A stretch of DNA of 20,554 nucleotides from UBA6987 sp045617825 (GCA_045617825.1 JAZLJI010000043.1:1-20554), one strand, 5' to 3'; counted from the stretch's first letter, positions 1 through 7,670 are shown. Numbers and translations are program-made. The notes: generated by a model from the letters alone, not told the origin.

Positions 1-660
1 CTTCAGCGGCAGATAGTAGTTCATCATGGAGAACATGCCCTTCTTCATTTCACCGCCGTACCAGGTGTTCAGGATGACCTGCTCGCGGGAGGTGATGTTG
101 AAGACGACGGCGGTCTCGGAGTTGAGGCCCAGCTCCTTGTAGTTCTCTACCTTGGCCTTGGAGGCGCAGTATACGGTGAAGTCGGGGGTGAAATCCGCCA
201 GCTCCTCAGCGCTGGGCTGGATGAACATGTTCTTGACGAAGTGAGCCTGCCAGGCCACCTCCATGATGAAGCGGATGGCCATGCGGGTGTCCTTGTTGGC
301 GCCGCAGAAGGCATCGCAGACGTACAGCTTCTTCTTGCCGGAGAGCTGCTTCACGGCCAGCTCCTTGACGGCCTGCCAGGTCTCCGGGGAAGCCACGTGG
401 TTGTCGTTGGGATATTCGGGAGAGGTCCACCAAACGGTGTCCTTGGAATTCTCATCCATGACGATGAATTTGTCCTTGGGGGAACGTCCGGTGTAAATGC
501 CGGTCATGACGTTGACGGCATCAAGCTCGGTGACGACGCCCTTTTCATAGCCTTCCAGGCCGGGAGCCATTTCATCCTGAAACAGCTGCTCGTAGGAGGG
601 GTTGCGGACGATTTCGGTGGTGCCGCTGATGCCATACTGGCGGAGATTGACTTTTTTCAT
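1..660 (-). CDS. pckA: Phosphoenolpyruvate carboxykinase (ATP), N-terminal part (cut by window edge)
   Basis: ATP-dependent PEP carboxykinase converts oxaloacetate and ATP to PEP, CO2 and ADP in the cytosol, linking the TCA intermediates to glycolysis or gluconeogenesis. Only the first 220 codons are present; family members are usually about 530 residues, so the nucleotide-binding half lies outside. Reading from the ATG at 660 gives MKKVNLRQYGISGTTEIVRN. The substrate-binding TGRSPKD is at residues 57-63, and the diagnostic WYGGEMKKGMFSMMNYYLPL segment ends at the window edge. The start has a modest AAAGG ribosome site about 11 bases upstream. It lies downstream of the SbcD/SbcC operon on the same strand but has its own promoters. 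Identity is near certain. Confidence 0.95.
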   Translation of the reverse strand, partial: MKKVNLRQYGISGTTEIVRNPSYEQLFQDEMAPGLEGYEKGVVTELDAVNVMTGIYTGRSPKDKFIVMDENSKDTVWWTSPEYPNDNHVASPETWQAVKELAVKQLSGKKKLYVCDAFCGANKDTRMAIRFIMEVAWQAHFVKNMFIQPSAEELADFTPDFTVYCASKAKVENYKELGLNSETAVVFNITSREQVILNTWYGGEMKKGMFSMMNYYLPLK

Positions 661-910
661 GCTGTACCATACCTTTCTTGGGGTTCGGAGCCTTGCCGCC
701 TTTTCACGGCTGTGATTAACTTCCGTAAATACCCGTGTTTAATAATAACATATATCATGCTTCTCCGCAAGAGACGGAGACTTGGTTCGCGTATAGAAAA
801 TCCTTATACGTTCCGGCTTTTCATATATCGGCGGCAAATCCGGCGCGTTCGGCGGCCGGCACCTTCTTCCTATCTCTCACGCGGACAGGTCCCGATGCGG
901 TTAAACTTGC
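661..910 (-). other. Long untranslated leader of pckA
   Basis: This gene-free stretch lies between promoter P1 and the pckA start. Two short perfect inverted repeats are visible: CGTATA at 790-795 with TATACG at 805-810 (9-base loop), and TCTCCG at 762-767 with CGGAGA at 775-780 (7-base loop). I compared it by eye with the common riboswitch cores (TPP, cobalamin, lysine, glycine, SAM, THF) and found no match. No T-tract terminator was seen before the gene. Whether it is regulatory is unknown. Confidence 0.4.
742..770 (-). promoter_or_regulatory. Second candidate promoter P2 for pckA
   Basis: Minus-strand TTGCGG (770-765) and TATTAT (747-742) are separated by 17 bases. If used, transcription starts near 735 and leaves a leader of about 75 nt. 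The -35 overlaps a small inverted repeat (762-767 with 775-780), which could be an operator or could be chance. Confidence 0.45.
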
Positions 911-916
911 AGCCTC

Positions 917-944
917 ATTATAACAAAAGCTCATAAAATGTCAA
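917..944 (-). promoter_or_regulatory. Consensus sigma-A promoter P1 upstream of pckA
   Basis: On the minus strand TTGACA (944-939) and TATAAT (922-917) are both perfect consensus hexamers, 16 bases apart. Transcription would start near 910, giving a leader of about 250 nt before pckA. The -35 lies about 70 bp beyond the stop codon of the SbcC-like gene, so it can uncouple pckA from that operon. Confidence 0.75.
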
Positions 945-1012
945 GCGCGGCAGGAGGCGGCGTGAGGAAGCAGGGCCGCGGGAAGACGGGATGCAGCCCC
1001 ATAGGCGCGGGC

Positions 1013-2857
1013 TCAGCGCTCCAGCGGACACTCCTCGAAGGGGATGTTCAGCCGCTGCAGCAGCTCCTTCTCCCGCTCCTGGCAGCTGAAGATGACGATC
1101 TGCCCCCGGTAGTGAAGCTCGAGCCAGGCCAGCAGCGCCTCCAGGCGGTCGCTGTCGTACATGGCAAAGGAGTCGTCAAAGAACAGCGGCATGGGCTCGT
1201 CCGGCCACAGCAGGCGGATGACCGCCAGCCGGAAGGAAAAATACAGCTGCTCCAGGGTCCCCACGCTCAGCGCGGAGGGGGGCAGGCGGCGGTGATGCTG
1301 CAGGGCCATCAGCTCCAGACTGTCGCTGATCTCCACGCCCTGATAGACGCCGCCGGTGATGTCGGTGAAGATCGCGGAGGCCTCCCGGCTGAGGGGCGTG
1401 CCGAAGGAATCCAGCACCTCCTCGGAAAGGCGGCTCAGCGTGGAGACCGCCAGATCCAGAGCGGCGATCTCCTGACGCAGCAGGGCGTTCTTCTCCAGAC
1501 GGGGCTGCAGGGCCTCCAGGCGGCTTCTGAGCTCCCGGACCTGATTTTCCCAGCGCTCCCGGGAAAGCTTGATCCGCAGCTCCTGCTCCAGCTTAAGATC
1601 CATGTCCCGGCGGCGCTTGGAGAGCGTCAGCAGCTCCTCAGTGCATTGCTGCAGCGCCCGCGCTTCCGTCTGCCGCTGGGCGTCCAGCTGAAGGACCCGG
1701 GTCAGGAAATCCCGCAGCTGCTCAGCCTCCTTCGGGACACCGCGGCTCTCGTATTCCGGCAGATATTGCTTCAGCAGCCGGGACAGGATCAGCCGGTTCT
1801 GCTGATCCCCGACGGCGGAATCCGTCCTGCGGGTCAGTCTGGTGAAGCAGGTGGCGGCCAGCACGGCGGCCAGGAAGCAGGGCACGGCCAGCAGGTAGTG
1901 CTCCCGGACGATCAGACGGCTCACCAGGAAGAAGATGAAGAAGATCAGAAGCACCAGCAGGAAGGTGAGCAGGGACAGCAGCCGGGGCCGGGAGGTCTTT
2001 TCCTCGCCGTAGCTGCTGCGGTATTTTTCCAGCTCCCGGGCCAGCTTGTCCGCCCGTTCCCGGTTGCGGGAGATCCGGCCCATGTCATTCAGCCCCAGCC
2101 GTTCCAGGGAGGCCGTTTTCTGCTGTACGGCCCGGTTCAGCCGGTCCCGCTTTTCGCTCAGGGCCTCCAGCTCCCGGTCGGTGCGCTCGGTCAGGGCCTT
2201 CAGCCCCTCCCAGTCTCCGTTGCCCCGGGACAGATCCTCCTGCTCCAGCGCCTCCAGCGTCCGGCGCAGCTGCTCCTGCTGCGTCTCGGCGTCCCGGTCC
2301 AGCTCCCGATCCAGCGCCCGGCGGCGGTTCTTCAGCTGCAGCAGGGCATTCTGGACGTTCAGATCCTCGTCGCCGCTGCAGCCCAGATTCAGCACGTGGT
2401 TCCGCAGCTCGGCCTCCAGTCCTTCCCCGGTGGCGGCGCCGACCTGCCGGAAGGAGAGGGTATTCACAAACAGATAGGGGGTCAGGCCCTCCGGGAGCGG
2501 CAGGGCATCCGCCGGGATGGGCCGGGAATGCCCGCCGTCCTCGAGCGTGGCCCGTGACAGCGGCGGGATGCGGGCAAAATCCCGCTCCACGCGCAGCGTC
2601 CGGCCGTCCTGCTCCCATTCCAGCTCGCCGCCGTAGAGCTCCGGCTCGGACCAGGGCTGGCAGGCGGACCAGGTATCGGTCCTGGCGGCGCGGCCCCGGC
2701 CCCGTTCCAGACCGAACAGCAGGGCGCGGATCGCCGTGTGCATCGTGGATTTGCCGGATTCGTTGCCGCCGGAGATCAGGGTAAAACGCTCGCCGAAGGA
2801 CAGCTCCCGCTCCTTCAGCTTGCCGAATTGATGGATATACAGGGATCTCAGCTTCAT
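1013..2857 (-). CDS. SbcC/YhaN-like ATPase with a membrane hairpin in the coiled coil
   Basis: This is an SMC/Rad50-type ATPase, the likely partner of the SbcD-like nuclease encoded just upstream, for processing DNA ends or hairpins. Walker A GGNESGKST is at residues 30-38. Charged coiled-coil-like segments occupy roughly 175-285 and 345-480. The ABC signature SVGTLEQLYFSFRLA is at 531-545, and Walker B with the catalytic acidic pair (MPLFFDD) is at 556-562. Two hydrophobic stretches at about 293-313 and 321-337 interrupt the coiled coil and look like a membrane hairpin, as I recall for Bacillus YhaN. At 614 residues it is much shorter than SbcC (about 1000 or more), and no CxxC zinc hook is seen. 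The ATG overlaps the upstream stop by 4 bases (ATGA) and has an AAGGAGG site. Membrane location is inferred from hydrophobicity only. Confidence 0.85.
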   Translation of the reverse strand: MKLRSLYIHQFGKLKERELSFGERFTLISGGNESGKSTMHTAIRALLFGLERGRGRAARTDTWSACQPWSEPELYGGELEWEQDGRTLRVERDFARIPPLSRATLEDGGHSRPIPADALPLPEGLTPYLFVNTLSFRQVGAATGEGLEAELRNHVLNLGCSGDEDLNVQNALLQLKNRRRALDRELDRDAETQQEQLRRTLEALEQEDLSRGNGDWEGLKALTERTDRELEALSEKRDRLNRAVQQKTASLERLGLNDMGRISRNRERADKLARELEKYRSSYGEEKTSRPRLLSLLTFLLVLLIFFIFFLVSRLIVREHYLLAVPCFLAAVLAATCFTRLTRRTDSAVGDQQNRLILSRLLKQYLPEYESRGVPKEAEQLRDFLTRVLQLDAQRQTEARALQQCTEELLTLSKRRRDMDLKLEQELRIKLSRERWENQVRELRSRLEALQPRLEKNALLRQEIAALDLAVSTLSRLSEEVLDSFGTPLSREASAIFTDITGGVYQGVEISDSLELMALQHHRRLPPSALSVGTLEQLYFSFRLAVIRLLWPDEPMPLFFDDSFAMYDSDRLEALLAWLELHYRGQIVIFSCQEREKELLQRLNIPFEECPLER

Positions 2858-3939
2858 TTGACCCCTCCTTTACCGGCAGAGGCGCTGTCCAGCAGAGCCT
2901 CCAGCCCCAGGTCCAGGGCCCGGCGCCTCAGAGCGGCCTCTGCGGGGGGCGTGTCCTCCGCGGGGGCAAGGGCCCGGATATACCGGCCCAGCAGATCGTG
3001 CTCCGGCCGCTTCTCCCATTCCGCCCAGGGAAAATCAGGCTCGCTGGTGTCCTTAACCGCAGCCACGTTGGGAATGCGGCAAAGGGCCTCCGTGTCGGGC
3101 CTGAAGCTCCGGTCGCGGCGGCCGGCCAGGGTCAGGGAAAAGACCTCCCGGGAAGCATCCTGGACCCGCTTCCGGATCAGAGTCTCCAGCGCGGCAGGCG
3201 TCGTTTCGGGACTGAGATTGACGGTGAGCTCGGTATAGCGGAAATCGGACAGGCGCCGCCATTCCACGGAAAAGCGGTCTGCCTTCAGCTCACCGATGAA
3301 GCAGCCGTGTTCGCCGGTCTCGGTCCGGTCCAACGGCTCGGGGGAGCCGGGGAAGGCCAGACGCCCCTCCAGGGCCGTGGCCGGCCGGTGCAGATGCCCC
3401 AGCGCGATATAATCCCAGCCCTGCTCCGCCAGCCGGGCCGTCCGGAAGGGCAGATGCAGGCTGTCGCCGCCGTGGGCCAGCAGGATGTGGCGTTTGCCGT
3501 CCCGGGGGGCGCTCAGAGTCTCCAGCCGCCGGTCCGTCAGCTCCTGACAGTCGTAGCTGAAGCCGTGGACCTCCAGATTCCACTGGGGAAAGGAAACGGT
3601 CTGCGGGGCGCTGCCGGAAAGGAAGAACACGTTCGGCGCGAAACAGAATTCGGCATAGGCCGAGCCGGGCCGCACGAAATCGTGGTTGCCGGCAATCAGG
3701 ACCACCTTGGTATGGGGCAGGGTGGAGAACAGAAAATTCACATCCTTCAGTTCCTGGGTGAGGGGCGGCGCGTCAAAAAGATCTCCGGCGATCAGCAGGA
3801 GATCGACGTCCTCCCGGATGCAGAGATCGATGAGGCGCATCAGACTGGTGCGCACGGCGTCGGCCCGTTCCTTGCCCCAGGGCCTGTCCGCGTCCGGCAC
3901 TGCGCCCAGATGCAGATCCGCAGTATGAAGAAAACGCAC
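2854..3939 (-). CDS. SbcD/YhaO-like metallophosphoesterase (DNA repair exonuclease)
   Basis: This calcineurin-like phosphoesterase is the probable nuclease subunit for the following ATPase. The metal-binding blocks are all present: HTADLHLG at residues 5-12, AGDLFD at 51-56, AGNHD at 83-87, AHGGD at 155-159 and GHLHRP at 181-186. Its length is 361 residues. The reading frame is open from a GTG at 3948, but the AGGAGG site (3953-3948) touches that codon. The GTG at 3939-3937 lies 8 bases after the site and yields MRFLHTADLHLG, so I take that as the start. The stop overlaps the ATPase start, which implies translational coupling. The promoter is at 4000-3972. The pairing and the short ATPase favour YhaO/YhaN-type over classical SbcCD. 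Confidence 0.88.
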   Translation of the reverse strand: MRFLHTADLHLGAVPDADRPWGKERADAVRTSLMRLIDLCIREDVDLLLIAGDLFDAPPLTQELKDVNFLFSTLPHTKVVLIAGNHDFVRPGSAYAEFCFAPNVFFLSGSAPQTVSFPQWNLEVHGFSYDCQELTDRRLETLSAPRDGKRHILLAHGGDSLHLPFRTARLAEQGWDYIALGHLHRPATALEGRLAFPGSPEPLDRTETGEHGCFIGELKADRFSVEWRRLSDFRYTELTVNLSPETTPAALETLIRKRVQDASREVFSLTLAGRRDRSFRPDTEALCRIPNVAAVKDTSEPDFPWAEWEKRPEHDLLGRYIRALAPAEDTPPAEAALRRRALDLGLEALLDSASAGKGGVK

Positions 3940-3971
3940 GCGATCCACCTCCTTACGAATTAGTCACCGTC

Positions 3972-4000
3972 ATTGTACAAAATTCCCGGCGGGAAGTAAA
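3972..4000 (-). promoter_or_regulatory. Promoter of the SbcD/SbcC-like operon
   Basis: Minus-strand TTTACT (4000-3995) and TACAAT (3977-3972) are 17 bases apart, about 33 bases before the GTG start. The spacer contains the inverted repeat TTCCC-GCC-GGGAA, a possible operator. Confidence 0.6.
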
Positions 4001-4132
4001 GGCCAATTTGCCCGCGGAAGGAGAGAGGCCCCGGCAGAGGCGGGAAGCCCGGATAATGCCCTTTAAAGGAAAAACAGATACGCTTTATCGAATCTAATTG
4101 AGAAGCGCGGTGACTATTTATGATGCCTCGTC

Positions 4133-4161
4133 TTGACAATTCATTTCAAAATATATATACA
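4133..4161 (+). promoter_or_regulatory. Promoter of the sugar kinase / nucleotidyltransferase operon
   Basis: TTGACA (4133-4138) and TATACA (4156-4161) are separated by 17 bases in an AT-rich stretch, so transcription should begin near 4168. It is divergent from the SbcD/SbcC-like operon. Confidence 0.7.
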
Positions 4162-4213
4162 TATATCATGCCATAATGCTTGAAAGGGTATTTTCGGCAC
4201 GTACACGGATGTC

Positions 4214-5980
4214 GTGTCAGTGAAGCACTACCTGCCGTCAGCAGCAGAAAAGGACCATATAGCAGTGAAAAACCCGAATAACGCGGTTCCCACCGACTGG
4301 CTGGAGAATCCGATGCTGGAGCGCCGGGGCTTCCGGTCTCTGCTTTTTGTTTATGATCTTCTGATCTTCGTCATCAGCTTTACGCTGGTGGTCTTTTTAC
4401 GTCCCAGCGCTGCGGAGAACAGCGATCTGTTCAGAAATTATGAGCTGCTGCTGCATTTTCTGCTGGCTGCCTGCTGCTGCTTTTTGTTCAGGGTCCTGCT
4501 CAAGGTATATCAGCAGGTGCTGCGTTACGGGAACATGGGCGCGCTGGCGAGACTTCTGGCAGCGGACGGCATCGCCGGGATGGTGTATCAGAGCCTCAAC
4601 ATGATCCTGCCGCTGAAGCAGATGACCTTCCTGCGGGTCTGCGGTCTCTTCCTGCTGAACTACGCGTTAGCCAATGCCTCCCGGGAATTCTACTATTACC
4701 TGTATCATCTGGCGAAGCGGAAGACCTTCTGGGGCAACGCGGCGTACAAGCTGCTGATGTATTTCGGCGGTGTGGACGCCAGAAGCCGTGAGGTGGCCGG
4801 AACACTGATGCCGCTGGGCCTGGAACGGGTCCGCAAGGCACCGGGGATGTCGATCAATGAGGTGCAGCGGATCACCAAGCAGTTCCTGCTGCACGGTGAG
4901 GTGACCGATATCGAGCAGATCAACCGGGGCTATATCAACCGGACCTACCGGGTGGACACCCTTTCCGAGGCAAATCATAAGCACCAGTATATCCTGCAGC
5001 GGATCAATACCAACGTCTTTCCCGACGTGGACAGCCTGATGAGCAATTCGGCTTTGGTGACGCAGCATCTGGGGGAACGCCTGCGCCTTTCCGGCACCCG
5101 GGACGGGCAGACGGCTGTCCAGCGTCTCAAGACCACGAAGGACGGCAAGGACTTCTTCAGGGATGACTCCGGCTGCTGGCGGATGAGCAGCTATTTCGAT
5201 CACGTTTTCAGTCTGGATCTGCCGGACAGTCCGCAGACCTTTTACGAGTCCGGGAAGGCCTTCGGCTCCTTCGTGCGGGAGCTGGCGGACGTGCCGCCCG
5301 AGAAGGTCGCCACCGTGATCCCGAATTTCCACAATACCCTGTCCCGCTATGAAGCGCTGGAGGCCGCCATTGAGGCGGATACGGAGAACCGGGTGAAGGA
5401 TACCGTGCCGGAGATCGAATTCGTCCGGTCTCAGAAAAACTGGTTCGGGAAGATCAGCGAGGCGCTGGAGCAGGGCAGGATCCCGCTCAGGGTCTGCCAC
5501 AACGACTGCAATCTGAACAATCTGCTGTTTGACGCGGACAGCCATTTGCCGGTGGCCATCATCGATCTGGATACGGTGATGCCTTCCACGCCGCTGTACG
5601 ATTTCGGCGACAGCATGCGGGTGGGGACCAACCGGGCCAAGGACGACGAGAAGGACCTGACAAAGGTCAGCTGCGACCTGAAAATGTACGAGGCCTATGC
5701 CAGAGGGTATCTGGAGGCCACGGCCGGGATCCTGACGAAGGAAGAACTGGAGCTGCTGCCCTACGCGGCGCATATCATCACCATCGAGGACGGCATCCGT
5801 TTCCTGACGGACCATCTGGACGGCGATACCTATTATACGATCTATTACACCGGTCAGAATCTGGACCGGGCCCGCACCCAGCTGAAGCTGGCGGAGGACA
5901 TGCAGCGGAAACTGCCGGAAATGAAGGCGATCCTGAGAAGGATCTATCAGGAGCTGGGCTTAAAGGCAAATCTATCGTGA
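4214..5980 (+). CDS. Fusion of a FlaA1/CapD-like membrane domain with a NahK-like N-acetylhexosamine kinase
   Basis: Residues 42-63, 78-97, 112-134 and 138-156 are hydrophobic and arranged like the N-terminal four-helix membrane domain of FlaA1/CapD nucleotide-sugar dehydratases (YDLLIF and LLKVYQQVLRYGNM). The expected Rossmann dehydratase domain is absent. Instead residues 217-588 are a phosphotransferase of the NahK type: INRGYINRTYRV at 236-247, YILQRINTNVF at 259-269, catalytic-loop HNDCNLNN at 429-436 and metal-binding IDLD at 450-453, followed by DFGDSMRVG. NahK phosphorylates GlcNAc or GalNAc at C1 with ATP. A sugar-1-kinase tethered to the membrane fits the downstream uridylyltransferase. 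The start is uncertain. The longest frame begins at GTG 4214; GTG 4265 (AAAAGGA 10 bases upstream) and ATG 4313 (GGAG 6 bases upstream) are better supported by ribosome sites, and none changes the domains. Substrate is inferred. Confidence 0.82.
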   Translation: MSVKHYLPSAAEKDHIAVKNPNNAVPTDWLENPMLERRGFRSLLFVYDLLIFVISFTLVVFLRPSAAENSDLFRNYELLLHFLLAACCCFLFRVLLKVYQQVLRYGNMGALARLLAADGIAGMVYQSLNMILPLKQMTFLRVCGLFLLNYALANASREFYYYLYHLAKRKTFWGNAAYKLLMYFGGVDARSREVAGTLMPLGLERVRKAPGMSINEVQRITKQFLLHGEVTDIEQINRGYINRTYRVDTLSEANHKHQYILQRINTNVFPDVDSLMSNSALVTQHLGERLRLSGTRDGQTAVQRLKTTKDGKDFFRDDSGCWRMSSYFDHVFSLDLPDSPQTFYESGKAFGSFVRELADVPPEKVATVIPNFHNTLSRYEALEAAIEADTENRVKDTVPEIEFVRSQKNWFGKISEALEQGRIPLRVCHNDCNLNNLLFDADSHLPVAIIDLDTVMPSTPLYDFGDSMRVGTNRAKDDEKDLTKVSCDLKMYEAYARGYLEATAGILTKEELELLPYAAHIITIEDGIRFLTDHLDGDTYYTIYYTGQNLDRARTQLKLAEDMQRKLPEMKAILRRIYQELGLKANLS

Positions 5981-5981
5981 T

Positions 5982-6003
5982 GCTTCCCGGGGCTTCGGGA
6001 AGC
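5982..6003 (+). other. Intercistronic hairpin between kinase and uridylyltransferase genes
   Basis: GCTTCCCG (5982-5989) and CGGGAAGC (5996-6003) form a perfect 8-bp stem with a 6-base loop. It begins right after the kinase stop and ends next to the AGGAGGAGG ribosome site of the next gene. There is no T-tract, so it is not a typical terminator. It may tune expression or mark an RNA processing point. Confidence 0.5.
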
Positions 6004-6017
6004 AGGAGGAGGATACA

Positions 6018-6761
6018 ATGGCAATTCGGGCAATCGTTCCCTCTGCCGGAAAAGGCAGTCGTTTAGGCACCACGGAGGCGGATGCGCCCAAGGTGATGCG
6101 GCTTTGCTCCGGCAAACCGCTGCTGGAGACCGTGCTGAGCCAGCTGGGCTTCTGCGAGTCGGTCACGGTGGTCGTCGGATATAAAAAAGAGCAGGTGATG
6201 GCCTATTTCGGCGATCAGGTGAGCTACGTGGAGCAGAAGGAGCAGCTGGGCACCGGTCACGCGGTGCTGGTCTGCGCCGACGCCTTCAGAGACTTTGACG
6301 GGACGGTGCTGGTGACCTTCGGCGACATGCCCCTGTTCCGCCGGGAGAGCATGGAGGCGCTTTGCCGCTTCCACGAGGAAAGCGGCGCCGCCTGCACGCT
6401 GATGACCGCGGAAAATCCGGAGCTGACCATGTGGGCCCGTATCGTGCGGGACGGGGCAGGAGACTTTGCCGCCATCGTGGAGGGCAAGGACTGCACGCCC
6501 GAGCAGGCGGAGATCAAGGAGCTTTTCGCCGGCGTCATCGCCTTTGACAGCCGGAAGCTTTTCGAGATCCTGCCGGAGGTGAAGACCAATAACGTGCAGC
6601 ATGAGTATTATCTGACGGAGGTGCCGGAGCTGATGCGGGCGCGCGGACTGAAGGTGGAGACCTTCATGACGGACGACGGCGAGGACCTGTTCGGCGTCAA
6701 TACGCCCGAGGACCTGATCCGCTGCGAAAGCATCATGAAAAAGCGGGCGGAGAAACACTGA
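6018..6761 (+). CDS. GlmU-N-like sugar-1-phosphate uridylyltransferase
   Basis: This is a nucleotidyltransferase of the UDP-N-acetylglucosamine pyrophosphorylase type (UTP plus HexNAc-1-phosphate gives UDP-HexNAc and pyrophosphate). The GlmU pyrophosphorylase motifs appear in order: AGKGSRLG at residues 10-17, PKVM at 24-27, EQLGTGHAV at 75-83, the metal-site GDMP at 102-105, IVEGKDCTPEQAEIKE at 153-168, NNVQHEYYLTEV at 191-202 and GVNTPEDL at 226-233. At 247 residues it lacks the C-terminal left-handed beta-helix acetyltransferase domain of full GlmU, so it is probably a dedicated salvage enzyme. It uses the product expected from the upstream kinase. The ATG follows a very strong AGGAGGAGG site. 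Sugar specificity cannot be read from the sequence. Confidence 0.85.
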   Translation: MAIRAIVPSAGKGSRLGTTEADAPKVMRLCSGKPLLETVLSQLGFCESVTVVVGYKKEQVMAYFGDQVSYVEQKEQLGTGHAVLVCADAFRDFDGTVLVTFGDMPLFRRESMEALCRFHEESGAACTLMTAENPELTMWARIVRDGAGDFAAIVEGKDCTPEQAEIKELFAGVIAFDSRKLFEILPEVKTNNVQHEYYLTEVPELMRARGLKVETFMTDDGEDLFGVNTPEDLIRCESIMKKRAEKH

Positions 6762-6779
6762 CCGGCTGTGGGAGAGCAT

Positions 6780-7574
6780 ATGAAAAAACAACTGAGCCGG
6801 GAGGCTTTTGAAAAACTCAGCGCCAAGGAACGGGCAGGCCTCTGCTCGGCCGGGGAGCTGGCGGCCCTGGAGCCTTACCGGGTGAAGCGGGCCGTATTTC
6901 TCGCGGCGGGCTTCGGCAGCCGGATGCGCCCCATCACGCTGAACACCCCCAAGCCGCTGGTGCGGGTACACGGCAAACGCCTGATCGACGGCCTGATCGA
7001 TGCGGTACTGGCCGCCGGAATCGAAGAAATTATAGTGGTTTGCGGGTACTTAGCCGAAGAATTTGTCGTTCTCAAGGAAAAATATCCTATGATCCGGCTG
7101 ATCGAGAACCTGCTGTACGCGGAGACCAATAATATCTCCTCGGCAGTGGCGGTGAAGGAGCTGCTGGCGGGGGCCTATCTCTGCGAGGCGGACTGGCTGC
7201 TCAGAAATCCCGCCGTTTTCCGCAAATACGAGTACGAGACCCACGCGCTGGGCTACCCGCAGGAGCACTGCGAGGACTGGTGCTTTTCGGTGGAGGACGG
7301 CCGCATCCTGAGCCACCACAAGGGCGGCGAGGGCTGCTGGATGCAGATCGGCATATCCTTCTGGGATGAGGAGGACGGAACGAGGCTGGGACGGCAGCTG
7401 CAGGAGGTCTTTGAGTCCTTCCCCGGCGGCCGCGACCTGTTCTGGGAGAAGGTGCCGCTGGAGCTGAAGCGGGATGACTACCGGGTCGGGATCCGGGAAT
7501 GCGGCCCCGAGGACGTGGTGGAGATCGACAGCTTCGCGGAGCTGCAGGCGCTGGACGAGGCGTATCTGCTCTGA
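6780..7574 (+). CDS. LicC-like CTP:phosphocholine cytidylyltransferase
   Basis: LicC enzymes make CDP-choline from CTP and phosphocholine for decoration of surface glycans or teichoic acids. Visible features are LAAGFGSRMRPIT at residues 41-53 with TPKPLV at 56-61, VCGYLAEEF at 87-95, NNISS at 117-121, the acidic EAD at 136-138, DWCF at 166-169, GISFWDEEDG at 191-200 and the late EIDSF at 248-252, all in the order I recall for LicC. About 35 residues precede the catalytic domain. The frame is open from GTG 6768, but ATG 6780 has GGAG 5 bases upstream, so I chose it (264 residues). It sits 18 bases after the uridylyltransferase, in one transcript that ends at the terminator near 7611. An ethanolamine or other phospho-alcohol substrate is possible. 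Confidence 0.82.
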   Translation: MKKQLSREAFEKLSAKERAGLCSAGELAALEPYRVKRAVFLAAGFGSRMRPITLNTPKPLVRVHGKRLIDGLIDAVLAAGIEEIIVVCGYLAEEFVVLKEKYPMIRLIENLLYAETNNISSAVAVKELLAGAYLCEADWLLRNPAVFRKYEYETHALGYPQEHCEDWCFSVEDGRILSHHKGGEGCWMQIGISFWDEEDGTRLGRQLQEVFESFPGGRDLFWEKVPLELKRDDYRVGIRECGPEDVVEIDSFAELQALDEAYLL

Positions 7575-7603
7575 GCCCCGGGCGGGAGCGGTGTCCACAA
7601 TTA

Positions 7604-7670
7604 AAAGATTAGAGAAAAGCGCGCCGAAAAGGAGAACAGTTCTTTTCGGCGGGCTTTTCTCTTTTGTTAC
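7604..7670. terminator. Long bidirectional rho-independent terminator
   Basis: AGAGAAAAGCGCGCCGAAAA begins at 7611, and the arm (7611-7631) pairs with 7642-7662, giving about 20 base pairs with one G.G mismatch and a 10-base loop. T-rich tracts follow in both directions (TTTTCTCTTTT on plus, TTTTCTCTAATCTTTT on minus). It ends the sugar operon from the left and the giant gene from the right. Confidence 0.88.

Noticed and set aside
938..2557. A 539-codon plus-strand ORF opposite the SbcC-like gene
   Set aside because: It is antisense to a gene with clear Walker and signature motifs, is full of Gln/Gly/Leu runs, and has no credible motif; GC-rich genes often leave open antisense frames.
4667..5815. 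A 382-codon minus-strand ORF opposite the membrane kinase gene
   Set aside because: It is antisense to a protein with diagnostic kinase motifs and has biased composition typical of a shadow frame.
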